NCBI RefSeq assembly: GCF_900116295.1
Contig: NZ_FPAF01000001.1
Coordinates: 496,001-560,000 of the forward strand
Direction: 5' to 3'
DNA: 64,000 nucleotides
DNA from: Bacillus sp. 103mf
GTDB taxonomy: Bacteria; Bacillota; Bacilli; Bacillales; Bacillaceae_G
A program made the position numbers and the translations under genes. Of the stretch, positions 8,889-17,874 are shown piece after piece. How positions within the stretch are numbered: position 1 is the first letter of the stretch; each line of letters opens with the position of its first letter. The notes beneath the pieces are model-generated. The model was not told the DNA's origin. It did not search any database and saw only the letters and a program-made list of their open reading frames with translations.

Positions 8889-9666
8889 AGCCTTGAATTG
8901 TTTTATTCATTTGTTTAATTGCTGATTTTTCAAGACGTGACACTTGCGCTTGAGAAATCCCAATTTCCTCAGCCACTTCCATTTGTGTTTTCCCTTGAAA
9001 GAAACGCTTGCGAATAATCATCTTTTCTCGTTCATTTAATCGCTTCATTCCTTCTTTTAATGCTAGCTCTTCGACCCATTGTTCGTCCCTTTGTTTATCA
9101 TCACTTAACTGATCCATAACAAAAATTGGATCCCCACCATCATTGTATATTGGCTCGAATAATGAAACTGGATCTTGAATTGCATCGAGGGCAAACACAA
9201 TTTCTTCGTGCGTCACATCAAGTACTTTTGCTATATCCATTGCTGTTGGCTCCTTCGAATTTTCAGCAATAAGTTTTTCGCGTACTTGCAATGCTTTATA
9301 AGCAATATCTCGCAAGGAACGTGATACTCGTATTGGATTATTATCACGTAAATATCTTCGAATCTCCCCGATAATCATCGGTACAGCATATGTTGAAAAT
9401 TTAACATTTTGGCTTAAGTCAAAATTATCAATGGATTTCATAAGTCCAATGCAGCCAACTTGAAATAAATCATCAACAAACTCCCCTCTGTTGTTAAATC
9501 TTTGGATGACGCTTAGTACAAGACGTAAGTTTCCGTTTACTAGTTTCTCCCTTGCGCTTATATCACCGCTTTGCATTTCTCGAAATAGCCGTCGCATTTC
9601 TTCGTTTTTTAGTACTGGAAGTTTAGATGTATCAACACCGCAAATTTCTACTTTGTTTCTCGTCAA
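8887..9666 (-). CDS. sigG: Sporulation sigma factor sigma-G (late forespore)
   Basis: Directs late forespore genes (small acid-soluble proteins, germinant receptors). 259 residues. The N-terminus NKVEICGVDTSKLPVLKN is typical of SigG. Region 2 carries DLFQVGCIGLMKSIDNFD and FSTYAVPMIIGEIRRYLRD; region 4.2 helix-turn-helix is QMEVAEEIGISQAQVSRLEK. The start is a TTG at 9666, after AGGAGGG with good spacing and matching the family N-terminus. It follows sigE by 141 bases and has its own forespore-type promoter. Confidence 0.98.
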   Translation of the reverse strand: MTRNKVEICGVDTSKLPVLKNEEMRRLFREMQSGDISAREKLVNGNLRLVLSVIQRFNNRGEFVDDLFQVGCIGLMKSIDNFDLSQNVKFSTYAVPMIIGEIRRYLRDNNPIRVSRSLRDIAYKALQVREKLIAENSKEPTAMDIAKVLDVTHEEIVFALDAIQDPVSLFEPIYNDGGDPIFVMDQLSDDKQRDEQWVEELALKEGMKRLNEREKMIIRKRFFQGKTQMEVAEEIGISQAQVSRLEKSAIKQMNKTIQG

Positions 9667-9702
9667 AGTGTTCCCTCCTATCGGGAGTTGCTGTACAGTG
9701 TA

Positions 9703-9731
9703 AAGTATCTCCTTTGGAGGGAATTTTATGC
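9703..9731 (-). promoter_or_regulatory. Putative sigma-F/sigma-G promoter of sigG
   Basis: Minus strand TGCATA (GCATA at 9731-9727), 14 bases, then GGAGATACTT (9712-9703), a full match to GGNNANAMTW. Spacing is one base shorter than usual. B. subtilis spoIIIG is also read from a forespore promoter in this gap. Confidence 0.55.
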
Positions 9732-9807
9732 ATATATTTATTTATCTCACTTTATCAAATGAAACTTACATTCTTTATAACGAGACAATCGGCCGTTTAG
9801 CCTCATC

Positions 9808-10524
9808 TCATACCATTTTATTAAATTCTTTACGAAGCCTTTTAATAATCCGTTTTTCTAAACGTGAAATATAAGACTGGGAAATCCCAAGCATATCTGC
9901 AACGTCCTTTTGTGTTTTTTCTTCTCCACCATCTAACCCAAAACGAAGTTCCATAATCTGCTTCTCTCGATCATTTAATTGATGCAATGCCTTCATAAGT
10001 AAATGGCGGTCAACAGTTGCTTCCAAATCCTTTGTAATAATGTCCTCATCTGTTCCTAAAACATCTGATAACAATAGTTCATTTCCATCCCAATCAATAT
10101 TAAGAGGCTCATCAAATGACACTTCTGAACGATTTTTATTATTTCTCCGCAAATGCATCAATATTTCATTCTCAATACACCTTGAAGCATACGTTGCAAG
10201 TTTAATTTTTTTTTCTGGATTAAATGTATTAACCGCTTTAATTAAACCAATGGTTCCAATACTAATAAGATCCTCAATATTAATTCCTGTATTTTCAAAC
10301 TTTCTGGCAATGTATACAACAAGACGTAAATTGCGTTCTATTAAAAGTGACCTTGCTGTTTCATCCCCTTTTGGTAGTTTTTGCAACAAAATTTCTTCTT
10401 CTTCTTTTGTTAATGGCGGTGGCAACGCTTCACTTCCACCAATATAGTAAATTTCATCGGTCTTTATTCCAAGTTTTAGTAATAACTTATACCAAAGATA
10501 AGTTAACCGAAATTTTAGTTTCAA
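9808..10524 (-). CDS. sigE: Sporulation sigma factor pro-sigma-E (early mother cell)
   Basis: Made inactive at the membrane and activated by SpoIIGA in the mother cell. 238 residues. The first roughly 27 form the pro-sequence ([20 protein letters not shown], hydrophobic and basic), ending near [16 protein letters not shown], where B. subtilis pro-sigma-E is cut. Region 2: [23 protein letters not shown] and [21 protein letters not shown]. Region 4.2: [20 protein letters not shown]. The start is TTG at 10524, after GGAGGG. The spoIIGA stop lies 21 bases upstream. Confidence 0.98.
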   Translation of the reverse strand: MKLKFRLTYLWYKLLLKLGIKTDEIYYIGGSEALPPPLTKEEEEILLQKLPKGDETARSLLIERNLRLVVYIARKFENTGINIEDLISIGTIGLIKAVNTFNPEKKIKLATYASRCIENEILMHLRRNNKNRSEVSFDEPLNIDWDGNELLLSDVLGTDEDIITKDLEATVDRHLLMKALHQLNDREKQIMELRFGLDGGEEKTQKDVADMLGISQSYISRLEKRIIKRLRKEFNKMV

Positions 10525-10545
10525 TCTAATCCCTCCGTTTCTGTA

Positions 10546-11463
10546 TTAAGCAATTGTTATTTTTTGTGACAATAACATTTTTGGATGTAAAATACATTGA
10601 TACTCACCATTCGCTGATAACTGCTGTGCATTCAAACCAATTAATACTTTATTTACAGTAACCTTTGTACCTTCATGATAAATTTGTACAAAGTCAGGCT
10701 TAAACGCCCATAAAAATTGTTGGTTAACCCCTACAGCTCGATAGGGAATTAAGCGCAAACGTGTTGCCCACTTTGATTCTTCATCTGGTATATAAGGAAT
10801 TGCTGTTTTCATTTGAACTTGTTCTATTAGCCACTTGGGTAGCACATGTTCCAAAGAAGAAACATGTATAATCATAACTGGTGTTTTTGTAAGCGGGTCA
10901 TACAATTGATTTCCACTATCAATCAATCCATCCAGTTGAATATCATTTATATCAATTTTGATATCTACTTTCACAATTTGCTCATAATGAATTTTTGTTA
11001 CTTCTACATCTGCAATTCTCTTTTTAGAAAAATAGTAGATAATAGGAAACCCGATTATTACAAACAACCAACTTACAGGATCACCATACGAAATGGATTT
11101 TGTCGAAATGAGTCCATTCATCATGTCATTTGTTTGAAGAAAAAAATGTGTGCCAACAAGGCCTCCTCCTACCATAAACGTCACAAAATAAAACATTAAA
11201 ACGCTCTGTAAAAATGTCCGAAAACGAATAAAGCCAAATGTAGCATAAACAATAAAAAATGAATATATTAATTTCATTACAGGATGTGTCATCAACGATG
11301 CTAACGGAGTGAATGCAAAAATAACAATTGTTGAACCGATACATGCGCCAAGCACAAGTCTCCATCTTTTCACTTTCCGTTTTAAAACAATTGCTGTTAA
11401 TAGAAGTAAAAGAAAATCAATGCAGACATTTAATAACCATATAATGTCGGCGTAAACGATCAA
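10546..11463 (-). CDS. spoIIGA: Sporulation sigma-E processing aspartic protease SpoIIGA
   Basis: Membrane protease that converts pro-sigma-E to sigma-E after a signal from the forespore (SpoIIR). 305 residues. The N-terminal half holds five membrane segments; the C-terminal half has the single catalytic motif GLIDSGNQLYDPLT, which works as a dimer. The TTG at 11463 was chosen because it gives the same length before DIIWLLN as in B. subtilis and sits after AGAGGTG. A GTG at 11472 overlaps the ribosome site. First gene of spoIIGA-sigE. Confidence 0.96.
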   Translation of the reverse strand: MIVYADIIWLLNVCIDFLLLLLTAIVLKRKVKRWRLVLGACIGSTIVIFAFTPLASLMTHPVMKLIYSFFIVYATFGFIRFRTFLQSVLMFYFVTFMVGGGLVGTHFFLQTNDMMNGLISTKSISYGDPVSWLFVIIGFPIIYYFSKKRIADVEVTKIHYEQIVKVDIKIDINDIQLDGLIDSGNQLYDPLTKTPVMIIHVSSLEHVLPKWLIEQVQMKTAIPYIPDEESKWATRLRLIPYRAVGVNQQFLWAFKPDFVQIYHEGTKVTVNKVLIGLNAQQLSANGEYQCILHPKMLLSQKITIA

Positions 11464-11495
11464 ACGGTTCACCTCTTTTTTATAAAGTTGAGACT

Positions 11496-11529
11496 AGTAT
11501 AATGCATATCCAATGGAAAAGTGTGTCAA
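11496..11529 (-). promoter_or_regulatory. spoIIG promoter with 22-bp spacer
   Basis: Minus strand TTGACA (11529-11524) and TATACT (11501-11496) are perfect or near-perfect sigma-A boxes but separated by 22 bases. This is the known odd spacing of B. subtilis spoIIG, which needs phosphorylated Spo0A. A 6-of-7 match to the Spo0A box, TGACAAA, lies upstream at 11580-11574. Confidence 0.8.
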
Positions 11530-11660
11530 TTCACGGAAGGGATTTTTTGTTATTTTGAAACTTTGAGGAATAATTTGTCATATAGAAAAAGAAGACTCTG
11601 TAAAAATAAGCTACTGAAAAAGCACTTTCTTTGAGTAAGTAACGGAATTGGTATCAATAT

Positions 11661-11713
11661 AAAGTGATTCTTCCATCAGTGGGGATTTCACTGCCCGTGA
11701 ATAGCAGGATAAA
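11661..11713 (-). repeat. Repeat family R1, short copy
   Basis: AAAGTGATTCTTCCATCAGTG, then GGGGATTTCACTGCCCGTGAATAGCAGGATAAAG when read in two parts. It is one roughly 53-base core unit, in the space between ftsZ and spoIIGA. Confidence 0.75.
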
Positions 11714-11720
11714 GGAAATA

Positions 11721-11762
11721 AAAAAGACAACCATCTATTCATAATAGAGGATTGTCTTTTTT
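11721..11762. terminator. Hairpin between ftsZ and spoIIGA
   Basis: AAAAGACAA/TTGTCTTTT outer stem plus inner CTATT/AATAG, with T runs on both strands. It lies 120 bases past the ftsZ stop and probably stops transcription in both directions. Confidence 0.65.
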
Positions 11763-11832
11763 ATGTTTCCATGAAATAAGAGAATTCATCTCGATACTTA
11801 TGGACAGTAAGAACTTGATTGATTCAACTAAT

Positions 11833-11871
11833 AAGCAGTGGGGGCTCCCCACTGCTTAAAGTTTCACTTTA
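11833..11871 (+). repeat. Repeat family R1 end forming a hairpin just after ftsZ
   Basis: Perfect 11-bp stem AAGCAGTGGGG/CCCCACTGCTT with a 3-base loop, followed by the family end AAAGTTTCACTTTA. It starts 12 bases past the ftsZ stop and may act as the first ftsZ terminator. Confidence 0.65.
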
Positions 11872-11882
11872 CAAACGCTCCC

Positions 11883-13034
11883 TTAGCGTCTGCGACGATT
11901 ACGTAAAAATGCTGGAATATCAATATCATCTACATCTGTATGACGATCATTTCCAACCGGCTCTTCACGCTTTATTTCACGCTTTACTTCGCGTTGTTTA
12001 ACTGGTTGTACTGGTTGCTGCACACTTTTAGTAGCAGTTACTGTAGAACGAGTAATTGGCTTAGGTGGTTGCATTGAGATGCTATCATCAAAACCTGTTG
12101 CAATCACTGTTACAACAATTTCATCTTTTAAGCCTTCATTAATTACTGAGCCGAAAATCATATTTACTTCTGGATCTGAAGCTGAAGCTACAATATCTGC
12201 CGCTTCTTGTACTTCATATAAACTTAAATTCGTGCCACCTGTAATGTTCATAATAACACCTTGTGCACCATCAATAGATGTTTCTAGCAACGGACTAGAA
12301 ATCGCACGTTTTGCTGCTTCTGTCGCACGGTTTTCACCAGTTCCAATACCAATACCCATTAAAGCAGAACCTTTGTTAGACATAATTGTTTTTACGTCTG
12401 CAAAGTCTAAGTTAATAAGACCAGGCGTTGCAATTAAGTCAGAAATACCTTGAACACCTTGACGTAATACGTTATCTGCTTCACGGAATGCTTCAAGCAT
12501 TGGTGTATTTTTATCCACAATTTCTAAAATACGATCATTCGGGATAACAATGATCGTATCTACATTTTCTTTAAACGCAGCAATTCCAGATGTAGCTTGC
12601 GTTGCACGCTTACGACCCTCAAATGTAAATGGGCGCGTTACAACCCCAACTGTTAATGCCCCTAGCTCCTTTGCAATTTGTGCAATAACTGGAGCTGCCC
12701 CGGTCCCAGTTCCACCGCCCATACCAGCTGTGACAAAGACCATATCCGCACCGCGAAGTGCTTCTTGAATCTGTTCTTTACTTTCTTCAGCAGCTTTTTT
12801 TCCTACTTCTGGGTTTGCTCCAGCACCAAGTCCGCGCGTTAATTTACCACCGATTTGCATTCTTGTTTCAGCTTTTGATAAATTTAGTGCTTGTGCATCT
12901 GTGTTTACAGCGATAAAATCTACGCCCTGTACGCCATTTTCAATCATACGATTGACAGCATTGTTTCCTCCGCCGCCAACACCAATAACTTTTATATTTG
13001 CTAATTGATCTTGTGTAGTATCAAACTCTAACAT
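11883..13034 (-). CDS. ftsZ: Cell-division GTPase FtsZ
   Basis: Tubulin-like GTPase that forms the Z-ring. 383 residues, the usual Bacillus length. GTP-binding motifs: [13 protein letters not shown] (about 18-30) and the tubulin signature [10 protein letters not shown] (about 105-114); T7-loop NLDFADV. A disordered linker rich in Q, K and P (about 315-365) precedes the conserved C-terminal peptide [15 protein letters not shown] that binds FtsA and SepF. ATG at 13034 after AGGGGG. It follows ftsA by 39 bases in one operon. Confidence 0.99.
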   Translation of the reverse strand: MLEFDTTQDQLANIKVIGVGGGGNNAVNRMIENGVQGVDFIAVNTDAQALNLSKAETRMQIGGKLTRGLGAGANPEVGKKAAEESKEQIQEALRGADMVFVTAGMGGGTGTGAAPVIAQIAKELGALTVGVVTRPFTFEGRKRATQATSGIAAFKENVDTIIVIPNDRILEIVDKNTPMLEAFREADNVLRQGVQGISDLIATPGLINLDFADVKTIMSNKGSALMGIGIGTGENRATEAAKRAISSPLLETSIDGAQGVIMNITGGTNLSLYEVQEAADIVASASDPEVNMIFGSVINEGLKDEIVVTVIATGFDDSISMQPPKPITRSTVTATKSVQQPVQPVKQREVKREIKREEPVGNDRHTDVDDIDIPAFLRNRRRR

Positions 13035-13073
13035 GTCGAAATCCCCCTAGAACCTCATTTTTCGCGTTCAAAT

Positions 13074-14393
13074 CTAATCCCATAAATATCGGAATACGCG
13101 CTTCACTTTTGACATCATTCGTTCATTGTTATCATTGTTATCATTGTTATCATTGTTATTACGAGGCTTTTGCTTTACCGGTTGTTGCACTGCAGCAGGT
13201 ACTGGTGCATGTGTATGCTGTAACTCATAGTTTTCCTGCTTTTCCTGCATACTCTTTCCTCGTAACTTAGCTTTTTGGTATGCATTTTTAATAAGTCCAA
13301 CACCAATTGTATATTGTGGTTCACGTACACCAATATAATCTGGCGTTGCAATACGAACATTTTGATGTAGAATGTCATTTGCAAGGTCAAGAATACCAGA
13401 CATAGAAACAACACCACCAGTAAGTACATAACCAGCTGGTAACTGTTTCAGGCCAAGTTTTTGTACCTCATCTTGTACAAGCATAAGAATTTCCTCTACA
13501 CGAGCTTCAATGATATCAGCTAGCTCTAATTGAGAATATTGCTCTGTTTGATCACTGCCCATCATTGAAACAGTAAATATTTCTTCCTCAGATGCTGTAT
13601 CATAAAAAGCATGTCCATATTTTAGTTTAATTTGGTCGGCATTTTCAGTTGATGTTTTCAATCCGATGGCGATATCTTTTGTAATATGATCTCCGCCAAT
13701 CGGTAATATACTTGTTGTTTGTAATTCTCCATCTTGGAAAATTGATAATGTCGTCGAGCCTCCACCGATGTCAACAAGAGCGACTCCACGATTTTTTTCA
13801 TCGATTGATAAAGCAACTGCTGATGCTGCTAATGGCTGAAGGCAAATATCAATTATTTCAAGACCCGCTTTTTCTACACATCGAAGTAAATTATGTAACA
13901 ATGTTCTCGAGCCTGTAATTAATGTACCTTCCATTTCTAAACGTACGCCAATCATTCCACGCGGATCATTAATTTCATCGAGACCGTCTACGATAAACTG
14001 TCGAGGTACCACGTCAATAAACTCACGTTCTGGTGCAATTGACACAACTTGTGCTGCATCAAGTACCCGAAGCACATCTTCGTTTCCAATTTCACGGTCT
14101 TCATTTGAAACAGCGACTACTCCATGACAAGGAAGAAGCTGTACTTGATTTGCATTTACACCTACAACAACGCGTTCAATGTGTATTCCTACCATGCGTT
14201 CAGCTTGTTCAATCGCCTTTTTAATCGATTGCACAGTCTCATCTATGTCAACAATGGAGCCCTTCTTCAAACCATTTGACTTTACATTTCCAACACCAAT
14301 AATGTTTAAAGCGTCATTGACCATCTCGCCAATGATGACTTTAACATTGGATGTACCGATGTCAAGACTCACATATATTTCATTGCTGTTCAT
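13074..14393 (-). CDS. ftsA: Actin-like cell-division protein FtsA
   Basis: Tethers FtsZ to the membrane and recruits later division proteins. 439 residues. Actin-fold ATP motifs: SLDIGTSNVKVIIG (about 9-22), ALVDIGGGSTTLSIF (about 205-219) and YVLTGGVVSMSGI. The C-terminus ends in an amphipathic membrane-binding helix (SKVKRVFRYLWD). Just before it is a low-complexity run of N and D, from a 9-base tandem repeat at about 13126-13165, so the linker length may vary between strains. ATG at 14393 after AAGGAGGTG. Confidence 0.98.
   Translation of the reverse strand: MNSNEIYVSLDIGTSNVKVIIGEMVNDALNIIGVGNVKSNGLKKGSIVDIDETVQSIKKAIEQAERMVGIHIERVVVGVNANQVQLLPCHGVVAVSNEDREIGNEDVLRVLDAAQVVSIAPEREFIDVVPRQFIVDGLDEINDPRGMIGVRLEMEGTLITGSRTLLHNLLRCVEKAGLEIIDICLQPLAASAVALSIDEKNRGVALVDIGGGSTTLSIFQDGELQTTSILPIGGDHITKDIAIGLKTSTENADQIKLKYGHAFYDTASEEEIFTVSMMGSDQTEQYSQLELADIIEARVEEILMLVQDEVQKLGLKQLPAGYVLTGGVVSMSGILDLANDILHQNVRIATPDYIGVREPQYTIGVGLIKNAYQKAKLRGKSMQEKQENYELQHTHAPVPAAVQQPVKQKPRNNNDNNDNNDNNERMMSKVKRVFRYLWD
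13126..13165 (-). repeat. 9-bp tandem repeat in the ftsA linker
   Basis: Four successive in-frame units of TTATCATTG on the plus strand (last partly changed), coding Asn-Asp-Asn steps in the FtsA linker. The unit is a multiple of three, so slippage would change linker length without breaking the frame. Confidence 0.85.
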
Positions 14394-14802
14394 TCTTTGG
14401 CACCTCCTTCTTTATTTATACCATAAAATTCAATATACGGAACAACAATCATTGTTTTACTATGCTATAAGAAAAATATTCAACGTATTTATGCGTTTCC
14501 CTTTTTTAACACCATATTTTTCTTATTTTCATTTGGCATTTATTCACTTTTATAATAACTACATGCAAATCACTGTTATATTTTGAAACACTCTTATCTA
14601 ACTACAAAGATTACCGCCAAATATAAGTCTACACTAAGATGTACTTCTAGAAAAGTGAAACTTGCACCTAAGATTATATTAAAAAAGAAAATAAGGGAAA
14701 ATATGACTGAATTACATAATTTTTAAGAATACGTTTCTATTTTCCTTAACCAAACACCCTTTACAGTTAAAATATCCACTCTACCCCGATTTTATCAATC
14801 AA
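14394..14802. other. Gene-free space between divIB and ftsA
   Basis: 409 bases without a credible gene, AT-rich. In B. subtilis ylxW, ylxX and sbp sit here; none is present. It contains the ftsA promoter region and a degenerate R1 repeat end near 14652 (AAAGTGAAACTT). No other structure was recognised. Confidence 0.7.
14476..14504 (-). promoter_or_regulatory. Putative sigma-H promoter of ftsAZ
   Basis: Minus strand AAAGGGAAA (14504-14496), 11 bases, then GTTGAATAT (14484-14476). This matches the sigma-H pattern RnAGGAWWW-N11/12-RnnGAATWW in all but one base. B. subtilis ftsAZ also has a sigma-H promoter used at the onset of sporulation. Confidence 0.6.
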
Positions 14803-15549
14803 TTAATTAACATATTCAGTATAAGCTCCTACCTCTAAATGGATAATTGCTTTTTTATCTGGCAACAAGTTCTTAACAATAAGAGGGTAAGCTTCCATTC
14901 GTTTTGCAAAATCTTGAATAACTGTACTTACTTCGTATCCCTCATTCATATACAGTGTAAGATGATCTGCATACAAGTCTGTTGGCTTGTAATGAATTTC
15001 AGAAATGGACCGAAGAACAGCTGGTGTTAACTTTTCTAGTTCAGCAATCAATTCTTTCATTTTCTTTTCTTCAAAAGGAACAAAAATCGGCGCAGCAACT
15101 GGTAATTTCCCATTTGGAAGAGCATCTAATGATTTCCCATTTTGTAAAAGGGGATATAATTTCCCTTCTTTATTAATGTAGCCAATTGTTACATATTCCT
15201 CAACATTGATGACTATTTTATTTGGAAATTCTTTCTTCACATGGACATTTTTAATTTCCTTTTGCTTCTTTAATTTCGCTTCCGCTTGATGTACTATAAC
15301 ACTAAAATAGCTTGTTTTATATGCAATCCCTGATTGCTCCATTATTTGTTCATCCGTCATATAATGATTACCATGAACCGTAATCCCCTTTATGTTGCTA
15401 AGCGGAGATCGAAAATAAATTAAAAAAAGCACCAATAAAAATAAAATCGATACATATAAAATTAATCGTTTATTTACTTGTTTTTTCTTCTTTTGATTTT
15501 TTAATTTTGGTACACGATCTTGTAACTTAATAACTTTACTATTCTTCAT
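14803..15549 (-). CDS. divIB: Cell-division protein DivIB (FtsQ)
   Basis: Divisome scaffold that forms a complex with FtsL and DivIC outside the membrane. 248 residues: a basic cytoplasmic tail (about 1-28), one membrane segment (LILYVSILFLLVLFLIYF), then the POTRA domain (NIKGITVHGNHYMTDEQIMEQSGI) and the beta domain. The ATG at 15549 was chosen because it follows GGGGGAGC and begins at the basic tail. The open frame upstream crosses a terminator-like hairpin. Confidence 0.94.
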   Translation of the reverse strand: MKNSKVIKLQDRVPKLKNQKKKKQVNKRLILYVSILFLLVLFLIYFRSPLSNIKGITVHGNHYMTDEQIMEQSGIAYKTSYFSVIVHQAEAKLKKQKEIKNVHVKKEFPNKIVINVEEYVTIGYINKEGKLYPLLQNGKSLDALPNGKLPVAAPIFVPFEEKKMKELIAELEKLTPAVLRSISEIHYKPTDLYADHLTLYMNEGYEVSTVIQDFAKRMEAYPLIVKNLLPDKKAIIHLEVGAYTEYVN

Positions 15550-15572
15550 GTACGCTCCCCCTATGTAACATA

Positions 15573-15601
15573 AAGAACGGCATGTTATGCATGCCGTTCT
15601 T
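15573..15601. terminator. Hairpin between murB and divIB
   Basis: Perfect 12-bp stem AAGAACGGCATG/CATGCCGTTCTT with a 5-base loop. The T-rich tail is better on the plus strand; on the minus strand only TTTATG follows. It may weaken rather than stop read-through into divIB. Confidence 0.55.
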
Positions 15602-15645
15602 CTTCTTATTATATCATAAATGATACAAAGCGGGACAGACAACTA

Positions 15646-16551
15646 TTATCTTCCAATGATTTCTACTTCAGTGTGCATATCTACCCCAAACTGTTCTTTT
15701 ATTGTCTTCTTTACAAAAGCAATTAAATCAAGAACATCTTGCGCTGATGCTGTTCCCGTATTTACAATGAAATTTCCATGCATTTCTGAAATTTTCGCAC
15801 CACCAACTTGATAACCGCGTAGCCCAGCCTTTTCCACTAGGTTACCAGCATAGTTTGGTAGTGGGTTTCTAAAAATGCTTCCTGCACAAGGATGATTCCA
15901 AGGTTGTGTATCACGACGATAATCTTTATTTTTTTGCATGATCCCAATAATTTCGTCACGATTTCCTTCTTTCAACTGCAATTCTGCTTCTAGTACAATA
16001 CCAGGGCGTTTCTTTTGTAAAACAGATGTACGATAAGAAAATTCTAGTTCTTCTTTCGTTAACCATTCAATCTTTCCATCTTCAAACATCACACGAGCGC
16101 TCTTCAAAATTTCAGACATATCCGATTTATGAGCACCTGCATTCATATAAACGGCTCCGCCTACACTTCCTGGAATTCCACTAGCAAACTCTAATCCTGC
16201 AAGTCCTTGACGGCTTAGTAAAGTTGAAAGCTTGATAAGAGGATATCCTCCCCCCACACGAACGTTCATTCCGATCACTTCTAAATGATCCAGACCCTCT
16301 CCTAATCGAATGACAACACCTTCAATTCCTTTATCTGATACAAGCAGATTTGAACCACGACCAATTGCGGTCCATTTTGTTCCATGCTTTTTCACAAGCT
16401 CTAGCGATTTTTCTATACCTTCCACGCTACTTGGAATTACTAAAATATCTGCTGGACCACCGATTTTCATTGTTGTATAACGAGCTAACGGTTCATTTTC
16501 TAATACTTTCCCTACCTGTGCTTCCATAAGTTCTTTTACTAATTGTTTCAT
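15646..16551 (-). CDS. murB: UDP-N-acetylenolpyruvoylglucosamine reductase
   Basis: FAD enzyme making UDP-MurNAc, the second committed step to peptidoglycan. 301 residues, type I-like with FAD-binding motifs [12 protein letters not shown] and [17 protein letters not shown]. The catalytic region is [11 protein letters not shown] (proton donor Ser) with Glu near the end ([11 protein letters not shown]). The ATG at 16551 follows GGGGGAGA and matches the family N-terminus. A GTG at 16605 that overlaps the murG stop would add an unlikely basic extension. Confidence 0.97.
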   Translation of the reverse strand: MKQLVKELMEAQVGKVLENEPLARYTTMKIGGPADILVIPSSVEGIEKSLELVKKHGTKWTAIGRGSNLLVSDKGIEGVVIRLGEGLDHLEVIGMNVRVGGGYPLIKLSTLLSRQGLAGLEFASGIPGSVGGAVYMNAGAHKSDMSEILKSARVMFEDGKIEWLTKEELEFSYRTSVLQKKRPGIVLEAELQLKEGNRDEIIGIMQKNKDYRRDTQPWNHPCAGSIFRNPLPNYAGNLVEKAGLRGYQVGGAKISEMHGNFIVNTGTASAQDVLDLIAFVKKTIKEQFGVDMHTEVEIIGR

Positions 16552-16601
16552 GATGATCTCCCCCGTATTAAATCTCCGTACTACAGTAGTATGCAGGGCA
16601 T

Positions 16602-17705
16602 TCACCTAACGTTATTTTCTACAAGTTTTTTCATAACTTCAAATAATTTGTTTGCTGCATCCGGAATTCCTAATTGTTTTGCAGCTAGTTTCATATTTTG
16701 TAATTTTTGTGTATCCAATAAAATTTCATCAATATCACCAAGAAGCGTTTCACCTGTTAAATCTTTTTCAAGAAGCATTTTCGCTGCCCCTTTCTCAACG
16801 ACAGAAAGAGCATTTTTCTCTTGATGATTGTTTGTTACATATGGACTCGGAATTAAAATACTTGGTTTTCCTAAAGCTGTCAACTCAGCTAACGTTGTGG
16901 CACCTGCACGCGAAACAACAAGATCCACCCCAGTAAGTACTTCTGGCATATTATCAATGAACGGCTTAATGATAACATTGTGTGGATTCCCTTTTTGTTT
17001 CACCAATTCCATTACTTTATCATAATGCACTTCACCTGTAACGTACAATACTTCATAAGCTTTATTACCAAATTGTTCAATTGCTTCTAAAAACGCATCA
17101 TTAATTGGTCTAGCGCCTCGGCTTCCGCCAAAAATTAACACTGATTTTTTTGAAAGAGATAAACTGACAGAACGCTTGCCTTTCATACCATTTTGATTCA
17201 TCACTTCTGAAGCACGAGGATTCCCCGTCATCACAACTTTATTTTGCGGAAAATGTTCTACTGCCGCTTCAAAACAAACTGCTACTTTATTTACGTAGCG
17301 ACTCAAAAATTTATTTGTTACACCAGGTACACTATTTTGTTCGTGTACAATTGTTGGAATACCCAGTTTAGCTGCTGCGTATACAACTGGACCACATACA
17401 TAACCACCTGTTCCAATGACAACATCTGGATTAAAACGACGTATGTACCGTTTACTATCCTGTACACCTTTCACAAAACGCATCACCGTTTTCACATTAT
17501 CAATTGATACCTTTCGCTTGAACCCACTAATAACAATGGATTGAAACGATATGCCAGCTTTGCGAACAATTTTACTCTCCAAACCATTTTCTGTACCAAT
17601 ATATAAAAATCTTGCTTCAGGATGAATTTTTTTGATTTCTCGAATTAACGCGAGAGCTGGGTAAATGTGCCCACCTGTTCCGCCACCACTGACTAATACT
17701 CGCAC
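16602..17705 (-). CDS. murG: UDP-GlcNAc:lipid I N-acetylglucosaminyltransferase
   Basis: Makes lipid II at the inner face of the membrane. 367 residues, GT-B fold. Gly-rich loops: [15 protein letters not shown] (7-20) and GTGGYVCGP. The donor site is [22 protein letters not shown]. The start is GTG at 17705 after GGAGG. The stop overlaps nothing essential of murB. In the dcw cluster it follows spoVE after a terminator and a repeat, so it may also have its own promoter. Confidence 0.98.
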   Translation of the reverse strand: MRVLVSGGGTGGHIYPALALIREIKKIHPEARFLYIGTENGLESKIVRKAGISFQSIVISGFKRKVSIDNVKTVMRFVKGVQDSKRYIRRFNPDVVIGTGGYVCGPVVYAAAKLGIPTIVHEQNSVPGVTNKFLSRYVNKVAVCFEAAVEHFPQNKVVMTGNPRASEVMNQNGMKGKRSVSLSLSKKSVLIFGGSRGARPINDAFLEAIEQFGNKAYEVLYVTGEVHYDKVMELVKQKGNPHNVIIKPFIDNMPEVLTGVDLVVSRAGATTLAELTALGKPSILIPSPYVTNNHQEKNALSVVEKGAAKMLLEKDLTGETLLGDIDEILLDTQKLQNMKLAAKQLGIPDAANKLFEVMKKLVENNVR

Positions 17706-17732
17706 TGCCTATTCCTCCACTTCTTTCTCTAT

Positions 17733-17800
17733 TATCCCGCTACTGCCGGGCAATAAAAGTCCGATTTATTTAACTAACCTTACTGATAGTAAATTTCACT
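17733..17800 (+). repeat. Repeat family R1, diverged copy between spoVE and murG
   Basis: Reads ATCCCGCTACTGCCGGGCA at one end and ACTGATAGTAAATTTCACT at the other, the two ends of the R1 core with a changed middle. It fills much of the 167-base gap. Confidence 0.55.
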
Positions 17801-17848
17801 GTATGCTATTCATATGTCAATCACTTAGTTTCCATTTTTACATACGAA

Positions 17849-17874
17849 AAACCCTGTCATAAAAAACAGGGTTT
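17849..17874 (-). terminator. Rho-independent terminator of spoVE
   Basis: Stem AAACCCTGT/ACAGGGTTT overlapping the spoVE stop, followed by TTTTTC on the minus strand. Confidence 0.85.

Noticed and set aside
12079-12768. Long open frames on the plus strand across ftsZ
   Set aside because: They lie wholly antisense to ftsZ, have no ribosome site, and arise from its codon use.
13126-13165. Tandem repeat that might be a CRISPR remnant
   Set aside because: Nine-base units with no spacers, in frame within ftsA; no cas genes in the window.
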